A stretch of DNA of 32,654 bases, taken from positions 5,331,727-5,364,380 of the forward strand of contig BFEA01000015.1 in NCBI GenBank assembly GCA_003427395.1. The letters run 5' to 3'. A program made the position numbers and the translations under genes. This document shows positions 1 to 9,905 of the stretch, piece by piece. How positions within the stretch are numbered: position 1 is the stretch's first letter; every line of letters starts with the position of its first letter. The DNA is from Chara braunii (lineage: Eukaryota > Streptophyta > Charophyceae > Charales > Characeae). The notes below the pieces were generated by a model. That model saw nothing but the letters and a program-made list of their open reading frames with translations. It was not told the origin of the DNA and searched no databases.

Positions 1-939
1 TTTTTTACAACTATTAATGGAATTGGAAGAAAATATTGTTGATGTATACAAATAGAAGTTGCGTTAGTCGTTTGTTGGTATGTGATCTTGTGGTCTACGT
101 GTTCATGGTTATGGCGATGATATGAATTTTTAATTGTTAACATTTCTCAAATTCTGTTTTTCAATATTGTATGGTTTTCTGTGTTCATTCTTATAATGTT
201 TTGGTTATTTTAGAAGCTTATGTGAATAATCAAGTTACGTGTGATTGGTCTACATGGGGTGCTGAAAATACTCAGGCGCTTATGTGAAGCAAATTAAGTG
301 TTATTGGGAGGGGGGGGCACACTATGTATTTCGAATGAATATTGGAGAAGGAACCAATCGGATAAGAAAGAATAAAGCTGGCAATAAACGTAGTCTTTTT
401 CCCAAGGCACCCTCCTCTCGCCTAGACCCGTTCCAAAAAGTAATGTTCTCTACCCCCTTTGCTTCTATCTCATCAAAGTCCCCAAAGCAAAAGAGAAGAA
501 AAAATGTGACTCGACCTCGATCGCTAGGAATGACTCTTCCTGGAACCATGACCTTCGAGGCTGGTCGAGAAGAGGTGTGACACGCCCCATACTAGAACCA
601 TTTTTGGGGGTGGTGCAATGTTGTTGGGGACGAGACAACGCATACTTATGAGATTCGGACCTCGAGCACAAGCGAGGAGAATGGGTACTACGGACTACTT
701 CCTAGCGACCGGGACTCGAAAAGGTTGTCGAAAACATTTTAACTTCTTCAAATCTTATGTGGACGGATGACTGAGTTAAGATACCTGAAGCTGGCCACAA
801 GTAGAAACCGCCTCGATTAAGGTGGAATGAAACCAAAAGAAGTTACGATCCCAATGACAAATTTATCCGAACAAGGAAGTAAGCCCTGACAGAGAATGAC
901 AAAGGGGCTCTAAAAAGACTAAGGGGTGTATAAAATCAT
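1..939. other. AT-rich sequence without a recognisable gene
   Basis: The only open frames here are short, overlap one another on both strands, and resemble no family I know. The stretch around 580-720 has somewhat higher GC. I see no RNA gene, terminal repeat or tandem array. Confidence 0.5.
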
Positions 940-1466
940 AAATCGAACATAAGAACCGAATGAGGCATAAGAGGAAAGTGAGAGGCGACTTAATTAACTT
1001 CAATAGGAGTTTTAAGAAGTTTTGATCTCAATTAAACGTTTGCACAAATATGAAAGTGAACAAATACGTTTATATTTGCACGAACAAGGAAATTATGATC
1101 CCAATTAACGTTAATTAACCTCGATAGATGAATTAAAAAAAAAAAAAAAAACCGAACTGACCCCTTATTTTATTTTATCTTTTGCGTTTCACATTCCATC
1201 TGTGTTTTTTTTGTTGTACTACGTCTTCTTTGTTTTTGTTTTTTTTTTCCTCCCTTTTGTACTTGCCACTATATTACTCTTCTTCATATAATTACATCTA
1301 TATGTGGAGGTTTTTAAGTGTATTCTTTTTGTTCTGGTTTTCTATATGCATTTTATTCCTCTTATCCACTGTGACGTTCCTATATACAAATACGTACTTA
1401 CGTAACTATTAATATGGCAAAGGACCAAGGTTCACATGACTGTTCAACCAACAGTAATTCATATTA
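940..1466 (+). repeat. Direct repeat, copy 1 (about 0.53 kb)
   Basis: This segment matches 1751-2280 in the same orientation with scattered substitutions and small length changes in its A and T tracts. Both copies start with AAATCGAACATAAGAACCGA and end just after GACTGTTCAACCAACA. Copy 1 has its own downstream flank from about 1467, and no long ORF follows it. I see no TG...CA ends and no target duplication, so a duplicated promoter or UTR-like segment fits better than an LTR pair. Confidence 0.85.
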
Positions 1467-1541
1467 TCTACCGCGTGGGTGCGGGGAACGCAGCCCTAAA
1501 GTAGCCAAATCAATGAGACTAAGAGCTAACACAAGAGAGAG

Positions 1542-1578
<37 letters not shown>

Positions 1579-1612
1579 TGTTCCGTTTGTTGAGACGAGT
1601 GTGTGTGTGTGT

Positions 1613-1643
<31 letters not shown>

Positions 1644-1750
1644 GGAGACTGAATGGCAAAATTAAAGTATGGGTCAAATTGTGGCCGCGATCTCTTCTGC
1701 AGTTGGAATATTTTTTTTTTTTTTATTTAGCGTTTTTCCTATAGGATTAC
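1467..1750. repeat. Spacer with poly-A, GT and GA microsatellites
   Basis: This separates the two 0.53-kb copies. It contains a poly-A run (about 1541-1574), a short GT run and then a GA-rich run (about 1601-1645). No gene is visible. Confidence 0.7.
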
Positions 1751-2280
1751 AAATCGAACATAAGAACCGAATGAGGCATAAGAGCAAAGTGAGAGGCGAC
1801 TTAATTAACTTCAATAGGAGTCCAAAGAAGTTTTGATCCCAACTAAACGTTTGCACAAACATGAAAGTGAACTGATACGTTTATATTTGCACGAACAAAG
1901 AAATTATGATCCCAATTAACGTTAATTAACCTCGATAGACGCACTAAAAAAAAATAAAAAATAAAAAAATTGATCCCTTATTTTATTTGATCTTTTGCAT
2001 TTCACATCCCATCTGTGTTTTTTCTGTTGTACTACGTCTTTTTTGCTTTTTTTTTTTTTTTTTCTCTCTTTTGTACTTGCCGCTGTATTACCCTTCTTCA
2101 TATAATTACATTTATATGTGGATGTTTTTAGGTATATTCTTTTCGTTCTGGTTTTCTATATGCATCTTATTCCTCTTATCCACTGTGACTTGCTTATGTA
2201 CAAATACGTACGTACGTGACTATTAATTTGGCAAACGACCAAGGTTCACATGACTGTTCAACCAACATTAATTCATATAC
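1751..2280 (+). repeat. Direct repeat, copy 2 (about 0.53 kb)
   Basis: This is the second copy of 940-1466, offset by about 811-814 bp. Its last 65 bp overlap the open frame that begins at 2216, so this copy and not copy 1 lies immediately upstream of coding-like sequence. It carries a T-rich tract near 2041-2065. Confidence 0.85.
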
Positions 2281-3712
2281 CGTTTCAACTCTCTCTTCAC
2301 CTACGGATAGATCCTTGGATGTTCCGTGGAAGCGTCGTAAACGCCATCGGCATTTTGAAATGGTTGTTAATGATTCTTTGGTGTCTTCACCGATAGTGTC
2401 AGAGTGTACTCGGTGTTCTTCCGTTATTCCAAGGCAAATTGGTTTGTTTTCGTTCGATCGTTCTTTTTCCTCATCGAACGATGAATTAAGATTGCATGTA
2501 GGTTCAAATATTACTCTCTGTCCCTCTACGACTGAGATACCGATCTCATCACGTTACGAACATCACAAATGTGGACGACCACCTTCACAAAGTCGTCGAG
2601 CCCGGAGGTCTTTACTACAGGCGGTAGGTGTTGCAAATGAGCTAACTGCTTGCAGGAGAGATAAACAACTGATGGTAACTCAAGATGATGGTCCTGGTTG
2701 TTCTACAAAAGAACAATGTAGTGATAGGTCTCTATCGTTTCGACAACCTATCCCATCACTGAATGATTTCACAAGTCCTGTGTTTTTCAAAATAACGAGT
2801 CAATGAAATATTAATCAACGTACGAATTGCATTAATTGTCATGAAAATCTCTCTATGACGTTGCGAAGTGAATGTCCACTTGAAATTCGTCCGGATGTTG
2901 CAATAAATGAAGCTTCTGTTTTGATTGTCGAAAAGTCTGTTTCACTCGATAATTTTCCCTTACACTCGGCATATGTGTACAATTGTTCATCGTCGACATT
3001 AACTGTTGATGTCCGACAAAAATATGTGGAGAGTAACCTTTGTCCTCCCTTCACTGATGTTCATGCAAATCTATTTTCTGTTGTCATAACCCAATTGAAT
3101 TCACCGAACACATTGATTATAAAGTTTGTTGACTCTTACAATCGACGAAAAAAATTATTATTATGGAAACAAATTCGTTCAAGGCGCAACAGACGGTACC
3201 GTATGTTGTTGATTCGATGACTCCGTGCCAATAAAGTTGTGGGTCGTTTGAAACTTGGATCATTGTTTTCGATGCATCGTCGTGAGTCATCGGGATATGA
3301 CGGAAGTGTGATAATTGTTGAAAATAATGTAGAGGCTGGTGGAGGAACGAAACAAGTTGATACAATGAATGTGAAGAAACCAAGTTCGACGTCGTGTGTA
3401 ATTTCAAAACGAAGGAAAAGGCAAGGAAGACGAAAAAACTTTCTCGTTAAACTCATGCGAGAGTTGCGCTTAAGAATCACAAAAGGAAAGAAGACTTGCG
3501 TGCTCATAAACATTTTGTGCGGGGTGTGGGGCAAAGTTTCTTCGCTATGAATATCATTCGATAGATTCGAGCAAATGCCTCCGCGCAATCGAGGAGTGCA
3601 TCTTCTCCCGCGAGACAATCGTGGAGTCATTTTTCTCGAGCGAGGCAGTCGTGAAGTTTGTCATCACGAGGAAGACAATCGCAAAATTCATCCGCGAGAA
3701 ATCAAAATTTAA
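2216..3712 (+). pseudogene. Decayed reading frame of about 500 codons, unknown product
   Basis: One frame runs from 2216 to the TAA at 3710-3712. The only interruptions are three TGA codons (2804-2806, 3218-3220, 3548-3550), with no TAA or TAG inside. In AT-rich DNA this points to a former coding region. The frame is open at 2216 with GTG and has no convincing ATG. The product would be rich in Ser, Arg and basic clusters (KRRKRHRH, SRRNRRYR, KRRKRQGRRK) and contains GRPPSQSRRARR and a CINCH segment. I recognise no domain. Its position upstream of a Helitron helicase relic in the same orientation allows a Helitron-associated origin, but that is inference. The TGAs are most simply CGA-to-TGA or similar decay. 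Confidence 0.55.
3577..3700 (+). repeat. Degenerate tandem repeat, about 30 bp unit, four units
   Basis: Units share a core like CGAGACAATCGTGGAGT with many substitutions. One frame reads as repeated DNRGV-type peptides and another as ARQS/GRQS peptides. The array lies where the upstream reading frame ends and the next one (3658-4092) begins. Confidence 0.5.
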
Positions 3713-4092
3713 CGAACAACCGAGAATATAGTGAGCCAGATAATGTCAAGGAAGCAATGACTGATTCGCACGATGTTCCGACTCCTGATCTTAATGCACT
3801 CCCATCGACACCCGTGGCAACAACGTATGTGGCGGTTGAGAACACTGTGGNGATTCTTGGGAATGATAGCACTGTTGAACCATTTGACATTCACGGGCTA
3901 GAGCCGTGTAAGCATTGTAGTGCTAAATGTGGCATCATGAAAAAAAATGGACAAAGACGTGTTGTCGAAAAAGTTCAAAACGTTGCCCTTTATGAGAACG
4001 GCCTTGCGAAGGCTCCCCAAAGCATGAGTTTTTTTCCCTTTGGAAGTTTCAAACTTTCGACGGTCGATTCCTTCGAAACAATGCGAGGATAA
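3658..4092 (+). pseudogene. Hypothetical ORF fragment, 144 aa, Cys-rich motif
   Basis: The frame opens with TTG after an in-frame TGA at 3652-3654 and ends at TAA 4090-4092. The N-terminal part is Ser/Gln/Asn-rich. The middle is acidic and Pro-rich. Near residues 80-95 there is a short EPCKHCSAKCG cluster with CxxC spacing, which could be the remains of a zinc-binding motif. One N (3851) falls in a codon. It lies in a different frame from the upstream decayed region and may be its continuation after a frameshift. I cannot name a family. Confidence 0.4.
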
Positions 4093-4115
4093 TTAATAAT
4101 AGTTTATCCTCGCAT
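4081..4115 (+). other. Perfect 12-bp hairpin over a stop codon
   Basis: ATGCGAGGATAA is followed by an 11-nt AT-rich loop and then its exact reverse complement TTATCCTCGCAT. The left arm contains the last codons and the stop of the ORF ending at 4092. There is no T-run and no CTRR just downstream, so neither a terminator nor a canonical Helitron 3' end is supported. Confidence 0.8.
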
Positions 4116-4370
4116 CCTCACGGTTGAAGCAACCGAGCGATGGTGTTCAAGGATTCTAGGGCTTACTTCGAGCTCAAGGCCCAATCTTTCATCGTGTCGG
4201 TACTATGGCTGTGGAGAAAGGGGGACGTCCTTAATTTGCTCAACTTTACTTGCACGATCCTCAACGGTTGGACAATGCGATTGATCAAAGAGTGAATTTC
4301 CTTAACTTACCTGCACGTAGAGAGACTGCCTAGAGGGAATTATGTCGATGTAGTATTATTCCCGACTAGA

Positions 4371-5420
4371 ATGAAGTTCACTGTATTGAACTTCAGATAG
4401 GGTCATGTCGATGGCAAAAGGGGTGTTGAGACCGTGTTGACATGTGTGTGATTGCAGGTTATCTTAATCAAGAGGACTCATTATGAGTAGAATACAAGAG
4501 TACATGTTGTTGCCTTGTGGTAACAGGTTGGTTCGCCAACTCAACCCTCACTCACCCTCGACACCCACACTTTGCATCAGACCTTTGCACTGAATGACAT
4601 TTTTGAATTTTCTGAGCATTGTCTAAATGGTCTGTGTTTGGTCAAAAGGGGTCCTTTAATGACTAAACTCAAATAAGGGTGAATGACTAAGTTGAAAAGG
4701 GGATGTCTTACTGAAAGGTTAGAAGTGTAAGTGTAATGTGGGTGAAAGTGAATAAAAGGTTGACTCCGTCAAAATTGTGTGATGTGATTGACCTTTGTCT
4801 GCAGGTCAGTAAAACGACCAGTCATGCTACTCACTGCAACCCATTTTCAATGAGAAATTTACTTTATTATGTGCCTTGATCCAGACATTTCGTCAACGTG
4901 CAATTTTATACATTTGGTTTGAGTATCCAGCCTTGCAGTTTTCCCCTGATTGTTTAGCATATTAGGACTATCGTTAAGACTGAAAACCTTGTTCATTTCA
5001 TGTTTATTTCATCTATACATGTTTAAAAGGTCAATGACCTATATTTTCCCTTGATGAATTCCGACTGTTTATGTGAATGTGTTATGTGTATGTGACATCT
5101 CCTCGCCTAATTACTCAAGCGGTATCTCATTTCATATGTCTTTGTGATATGACAAAGGATTCTCATAGAGAGATATGTTGAATTGACTTAATCACTAGGT
5201 AGGATGGGTATGTGTCTTATGCGCAACCCCTGATAATTTAAGTATTGAGAGGGATTCTGCTTTGAAAATGGGATAGGTTATGAGTTATACATATAGAAAC
5301 TATTTATAGGCTAAGAGTAGTATGTGTAAACGTTCGTTAATCGAGTCGACCTGAATTGTAAGTCGGTCCGGGAGATCAGCGCCTCGATGCCCGACACATA
5401 TACGGGTCAGTCTTAGGTTT
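4371..5420 (+). repeat. Diverged direct repeat of about 1 kb, copy 1
   Basis: This aligns in order with 11789-12738. Shared blocks include a GAAGTTC...GAACTTC foldback at the start, CTCACCCTCGACACCCA, a GAATGACTAAGT block, and at the right end GTCGACCTG...ATCAGCGCC...GATGCCCGA. The last roughly 90 bp overlap the open frame of the helicase relic. The copies differ by many substitutions and small indels, so this is an old duplication. No TG...CA ends were found. Confidence 0.75.
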
Positions 5421-6043
5421 TTGTTAATAACCGTGTTCTTAACAATTTTTATAGGGAGGAACGTCAACTTTTCGACGCTGATTATCCTTATTCGGATGAT
5501 ACCGGAATCGGTCTCTCTGTCAATGAAGGAAGTCTTCCACCTCACAAGCTGCGCTTGAAAATTAGTTCGCATCACGTCGGTTTCTCTCTCAATGAATCAG
5601 GTCTTCCACCTCACAAGCTGCTCTTGAAAATTGGTGTGTCCGTGATGCTTTTGCGAAATTTGTCCTCGAAGCAAGTACTTTGCAATCCTACAAGGTTGCT
5701 TCTGAAAAAAATCGTTAATAATGATTTGTTTGAAGTGACAATAATGCGCACGGGTAAGACAACACTGATTTTTAAGATTGATCTAACAAGCGATGGTGAC
5801 ACCACCGAGTTCAAATGGCTTAGGAGACAATTTTTAGTCCATCTTGCTTTTGTTGTAACAATTAACAAGTCCCAAGGACAAACCGTATCGTGTGTGGGGT
5901 TTTGGCTACACAAGTCGATCATTGCTCATGACGAACTATACGTTACTTTGTCGCGTGTTGGTCATCCCAACAACATCCGTGTTGCGTTGCGTCATCATAA
6001 TTTTTTGACGAAGAATATTGTATATCATGAATTTTGGGGATGA
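5330..6043 (+). pseudogene. Helitron Pif1-type helicase, C-terminal remnant
   Basis: Rolling-circle Helitrons encode a replicase fused to a Pif1-family helicase that unwinds DNA during transposition. Only the C-terminal helicase part remains. In order it shows SGLPPHKLLLKIGVSVMLLR, a Cys-Asn-Pro-Thr-Arg segment matching the usual LCNGTRL, the RRQF block, TINKSQGQT (about residue 110 of the 5555-6043 part), and LYVTLSRVGHPNNIRV, ending at TGA 6041-6043. The frame extends upstream to 5330 with one TAG at 5414-5416. The Walker A/B half of the helicase and the Rep domain are absent, because diverged noncoding repeat lies upstream. A 69-bp in-frame tandem duplication repeats the NExxLPPHKLxLKI block. 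The remnant cannot be functional. Confidence 0.85.
5511..5648 (+). repeat. 69-bp in-frame tandem duplication in the helicase relic
   Basis: Two adjacent 69-bp units (starts 5511 and 5580) each encode a version of LPPHKLxLKI. Since 69 is a multiple of three, the frame is kept. The units have diverged at several positions. Confidence 0.8.
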
Positions 6044-6117
6044 GTTATTCTTTTTTATATGTATCTTTGACATTTCGATTAATTTCGTTTTTTTTTTTTT
6101 TCACATGCGACTCCAGA

Positions 6118-6987
6118 ATGAGTCATACCTATGACACTCGTACTAAGAGAAAAGCAGTGAGAACCAACAATACCACTCAAAATGATATGAATGTTACGTC
6201 AAAAGTTGGAGTCGAACATTAAGAGAGGTCGAAGAAAAGTGAAAATGATGAGAGATCGGTGAATTTTGGAAATGAACATGCTCGGGGCGATCATGATGTT
6301 TTTTGTGAAGTTGAACGTGCATGTTCACAATATAATTTCTTTGTTGATGCTGAGAACATGGTTGTGGAGGGGGGGGGTGACGATTGTCGTGTTGATGGGA
6401 ATGGTCCACGTAGAGGTCTGTTGGGTAAGCCTATTAACCTTACCTTTGTCGATGACGAGGATGATAACGTTACGGACGATTCGAAAAAAAACTGTGTTGA
6501 ATCTGTATTCAGGATAAAAAATAGTCGTGGTACGAAAACTAATCGTTCGGGTTCTCCCGAGCTGCTGGAGCTTACCTTGGCTGATAATCAGGTGGGAGAA
6601 CAACCAGTTATTGATGAGGGAACTCAGATTATGAGAGCGCTGAATGCGCTCCCTTACGATGCACTAGCATCCCTGCCATTTTTTGCACGAGACGCTGGAC
6701 GTGCAAGTGTTCGTAATTCGTGTTCGCAATCTCAATATAGTGGATGCGAAAGAGATGTTTGCGCCACATCGTAACCACAAAATCCTTAGGGGACTATTGT
6801 GGTGCCCGATGATAACGATACACACACAATCCACACTCAGGATCTGCGCACTTACCTTGCTAGATGGTTTGACGATGCGAAGAAGGTTGACATGCAAAAT
6901 GTCTTGACGGAGGTATTTTTTGAAATGTTCGTCAAAAGTGTCATAGTCATAAAAGATGGACGAATATGGAAAAACTTCATCGACTGA
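6118..6987 (+). pseudogene. Broken ORF of about 290 codons, unknown product
   Basis: An ATG at 6118 opens a frame that begins MSHTYDTRTKRK and stays coding-like to TGA 6985-6987. Three internal stops interrupt it: TAA 6220-6222, TAA 6772-6774 and TAG 6787-6789. Visible segments are a basic N-terminus, an acidic stretch (FVDDEDDNVTDD), and near the end DLRTYLARWFDD and EVFFEMFVKS, which look helical. It starts 75 bp after the helicase relic in the same orientation, so it may be cargo or a second Helitron protein. No domain is recognised. Confidence 0.5.
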
Positions 6988-7077
6988 AAAAGAAACAAAC
7001 TCACTGATATGCGGTTCCAACGACGATCTCCGGTTCCTTTAGACTCGTTAAATGTTTCAGATTTGTAGGTTTGTTCT

Positions 7078-7730
7078 ATGTTGCAATTGTTTTTTAACGA
7101 TGAGTTCGTTACTCTCTCTAATGAGGAGATTACTAGGATGATAATTCATTTGCCACATTGTCCAACAGAAGGGACAATTCCTCGACCCTTTCACAGATAC
7201 ACGGATACAAAACCTTCTCAAAAGGATTCCCTTCTTTCGATCTTCATTCCGCTCCTGTCCGTAGACTCCCTCTTCAAGCAGCATCTCCTCCAAATTTTCA
7301 ACGTCTAACGGATTTTGCTCCACCATCCAATATGTCAACGTCGATTGTCACTACCTCTGTTGTTGTTTCTGCTTTGCCCGCTGCTACGGCTACTCCGTCT
7401 CCTGTCAATTGTGTTGTGTCAGCCCTTACACCATCAAGAGACCATGTGCATGTTCATACAAGACCCTTGAGACAACCAAGTTCTTCCAATTTTAATGTTG
7501 TCATATATGACTCTCTTGAATCTATTTGTCTCAAAAAGACACTTGCTTATCTGTCTTATCTTGACAGTTCTCACAGGATTCAAGATATTGTGGAAGCAGC
7601 AGAGCAATTGAATACAAGCATAAACACTTGGAGGTGTGTGGATGTTGTAAGTTATCTCGATTACAATCGGTAACGACATAGTCGATTCAAAATTTTCGAG
7701 GAGTATCGTCGCAAAGTATTGAAATGAGTT
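7078..7730 (+). pseudogene. Coding-like remnant with a frameshift, unknown product
   Basis: The first part (7078 to about 7200) is in the same frame as 6118-6987 and reads as an ordinary globular segment (NDEFVTLSNEEI). From about 7200 the coding-like signal moves to another frame, open to 7673. That frame gives a Ser/Thr/Ala/Pro-rich linker and then a helical segment (RIQDIVEAAEQLNTS). Sense-like sequence continues past the TAA at 7671-7673 to about 7730. It is probably the 3' continuation of the preceding broken gene. Confidence 0.4.
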
Positions 7731-7932
7731 TCTGTTCGTGAGGTGTTGCAAAAGTGTCATTCCAACGAAGGGAATTGATTGGTCTTGTAAGAGATATATG
7801 AAGAGATAAATGTTGACTGGGCAATTATCCAGACACAGAGAGAGAGAATTTTTTAGATGGTCGTCTTCGGTTTCAGTTACGTAATTATCCTTGTAAGAGG
7901 TATGGAAAGAGAGACAAATAAATGAGGCGGGT

Positions 7933-7951
7933 GAGAGAGAGAGAGAGAGAG

Positions 7952-8006
<55 letters not shown>
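7933..8006 (+). repeat. GA microsatellite followed by a long poly-A tract
   Basis: A GA run is followed by more than 50 consecutive A. The run is pure purine on this strand and could form triplex DNA. The length may be unreliable in an assembly. No gene is visible from about 7740 to 8196. Confidence 0.9.
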
Positions 8007-8008
<2 letters not shown>

Positions 8009-8196
8009 CGATTTAAATAATTTTGATGTAATACTATTTCGCTTTTTTAAGTCAATATTGATTTCGTTACTCAATAATTGTGCCTTGATCATACTACGGG
8101 CACTTGGTTACTTTAATGGAACGAAAAATCTTCGTATGAGACTTTTTTTCTTTGTATACTTCTGTTAGTTTTTTTTATTATTTGTTTTTTTGTTGG

Positions 8197-8202
8197 TCCT
8201 CA

Positions 8203-8284
<82 letters not shown>

Positions 8285-8329
8285 TTTTTTCTTTCTCTCT
8301 CTCTCTTTATCTATCTCTGACTCTCCTCG

Positions 8330-8400
<71 letters not shown>

Positions 8401-8435
8401 NTCTCTCTCTCTCTCTCTCTCTTTTTTTTTTTTTT
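8197..8435 (+). repeat. CT, (TCTA)n, long poly-T and CT compound microsatellite
   Basis: A CT run passes into about 19 TCTA tetranucleotides (to about 8284), then CT-rich sequence, then nearly 70 T residues (8332-8400), an N at 8401, another CT run and T13. It is the reverse-complement type of the purine tract at 7933-8006, so the pair is an imperfect inverted arrangement. The ORFs called across it are low-complexity artefacts. Confidence 0.95.
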
Positions 8436-9905
8436 AATTCGTGAACTGAACTCGGACTTCGTAACCAATTACTCTTATTTTTGCGGGCGTGGTCTGCACC
8501 GCCTGCACCGCGGGCGCTTAGCTAGTCTATTGTTATGTGTCGTAGTTTCTACGTTATACTTCATCTTTGTTATTTCAACTTTAGCCTCACCCGAGTACAA
8601 TCATAATCACGATAACTATCCTGAGCGACGTTGATTCATTGTTCACTTTATTTTTTTTATTATTATTTTTTTAGAACGGGGAGTAGATCAGCAAGGACAG
8701 AAAATGAAGATGGTCGAGGTACTAACTAGGTCCTACAAAGGTTAAAGTATTGGGCGTGACGTCGTCATGCACATTAGTTTTCAACTTGAAGTGATATTTT
8801 TTCATTTCTTGGTTGTATGATAGCTTAGGTGCAGAGTATGATATGTTGATTGTCGAACACAAGTACAGGAAAAGTTATACTGGATATGTTGTTGGTGATG
8901 GTGATAGAGTGTTGACATCTAAGTTTATCATATTGTCATTATTTGATTTATATCTCAGTGCATGTTGTTTTCTGCTTGTAAGAGGCTAAAAGAGGTATTA
9001 TCCTTGTCTGTATAAGGACACTGGGTGTATGGTGAAGTTAATAAAATGAATTATTTTCTGCTCCCACATGCACGGGTAGGAACTTTGAATTGGTATAAGG
9101 ACACTGGGTGTATGGTGAAGTCAATCCTCTTGCACCTCATGGTAAAGATATATTTTTGCGCTTCCCTCGATTGATCGAAAAAATATAGAGAAGGGCAATA
9201 GTTAACGGAAATGTTTTTTACCACTTCTAAGGAGGAATAGTGTGTTTGACTACGACTTGGCAAGGCCAGAATACGGCATGGGGATGTATGGCTATGATTG
9301 TATTAGGGGATTGTATGTTGGGTATGAGAGAAGTTGATTTGAGAAGAAGTAAAGGGTGCACGAGAATAAGCGCAAACTTGAAGACAACAAACTTTGGTTC
9401 AAAAGACTTCAATATTATTTGTTGCCAACACAATGCCCTCCGGACAAGGAGACTTCAAGGCCCCTCTATCAGGTATTGAGTGACCCCTCCTACCTCTTGA
9501 GAGCCCGAGTGTTCCATCTGTGAGGAATCTATGAGGGGAATACGACTAACAAAATCCTACTATGATCAGATTGTGTAATGATTGTATCAAATGCGACCTC
9601 AGACTACCCGTCGATTGCGGGAGCTCTGTCGGAGTTCAGGAGGAACTCTGGAGACACGGAACTATATGGTGCACATAACTACTAATTTTCTCGTATACCC
9701 TTACAAGTACTACCCTTTATCAGTTTGCCTATATGAGTATGTAATATATACATTTTTTTAATTTTTTAATGAAAAAAATAATCGTTAAAAAAAAATAACT
9801 ACATATATGTGTGTGTGTGTGTGTAAAAAAACTGTCTAAATATAGGAAAATACCTAACCGCACCGAGAAGGAATACGACTTGCTTTGGATTGCGAGAAAG
9901 TGCTA
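8436..9905. other. Noncoding stretch with one short direct repeat
   Basis: I see no supported gene. A block of about 30 bp containing AAGGACACTGGGTGTATGG occurs twice (about 9012-9043 and 9093-9124). The sequence near 9625-9690 resembles 12905-12960 (GGAGCTCTGTC...GGTGCACA). A short GT run lies at 9807-9824. Confidence 0.5.

Noticed and set aside
940-2280. LTR pair of a small retrotransposon (TRIM)
   Set aside because: The copies have no TG...CA ends, PBS, PPT or target duplication.
2216-3712. Gene using TGA as a sense codon
   Set aside because: Other broken frames nearby contain TAA and TAG, and CGA-to-TGA decay explains the pattern more simply.
8152-8634. 160-codon ORF with poly-Phe and Tyr-Leu-Ser repeats
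   Set aside because: Translation of TCTA, CT and poly-T microsatellites including an N.
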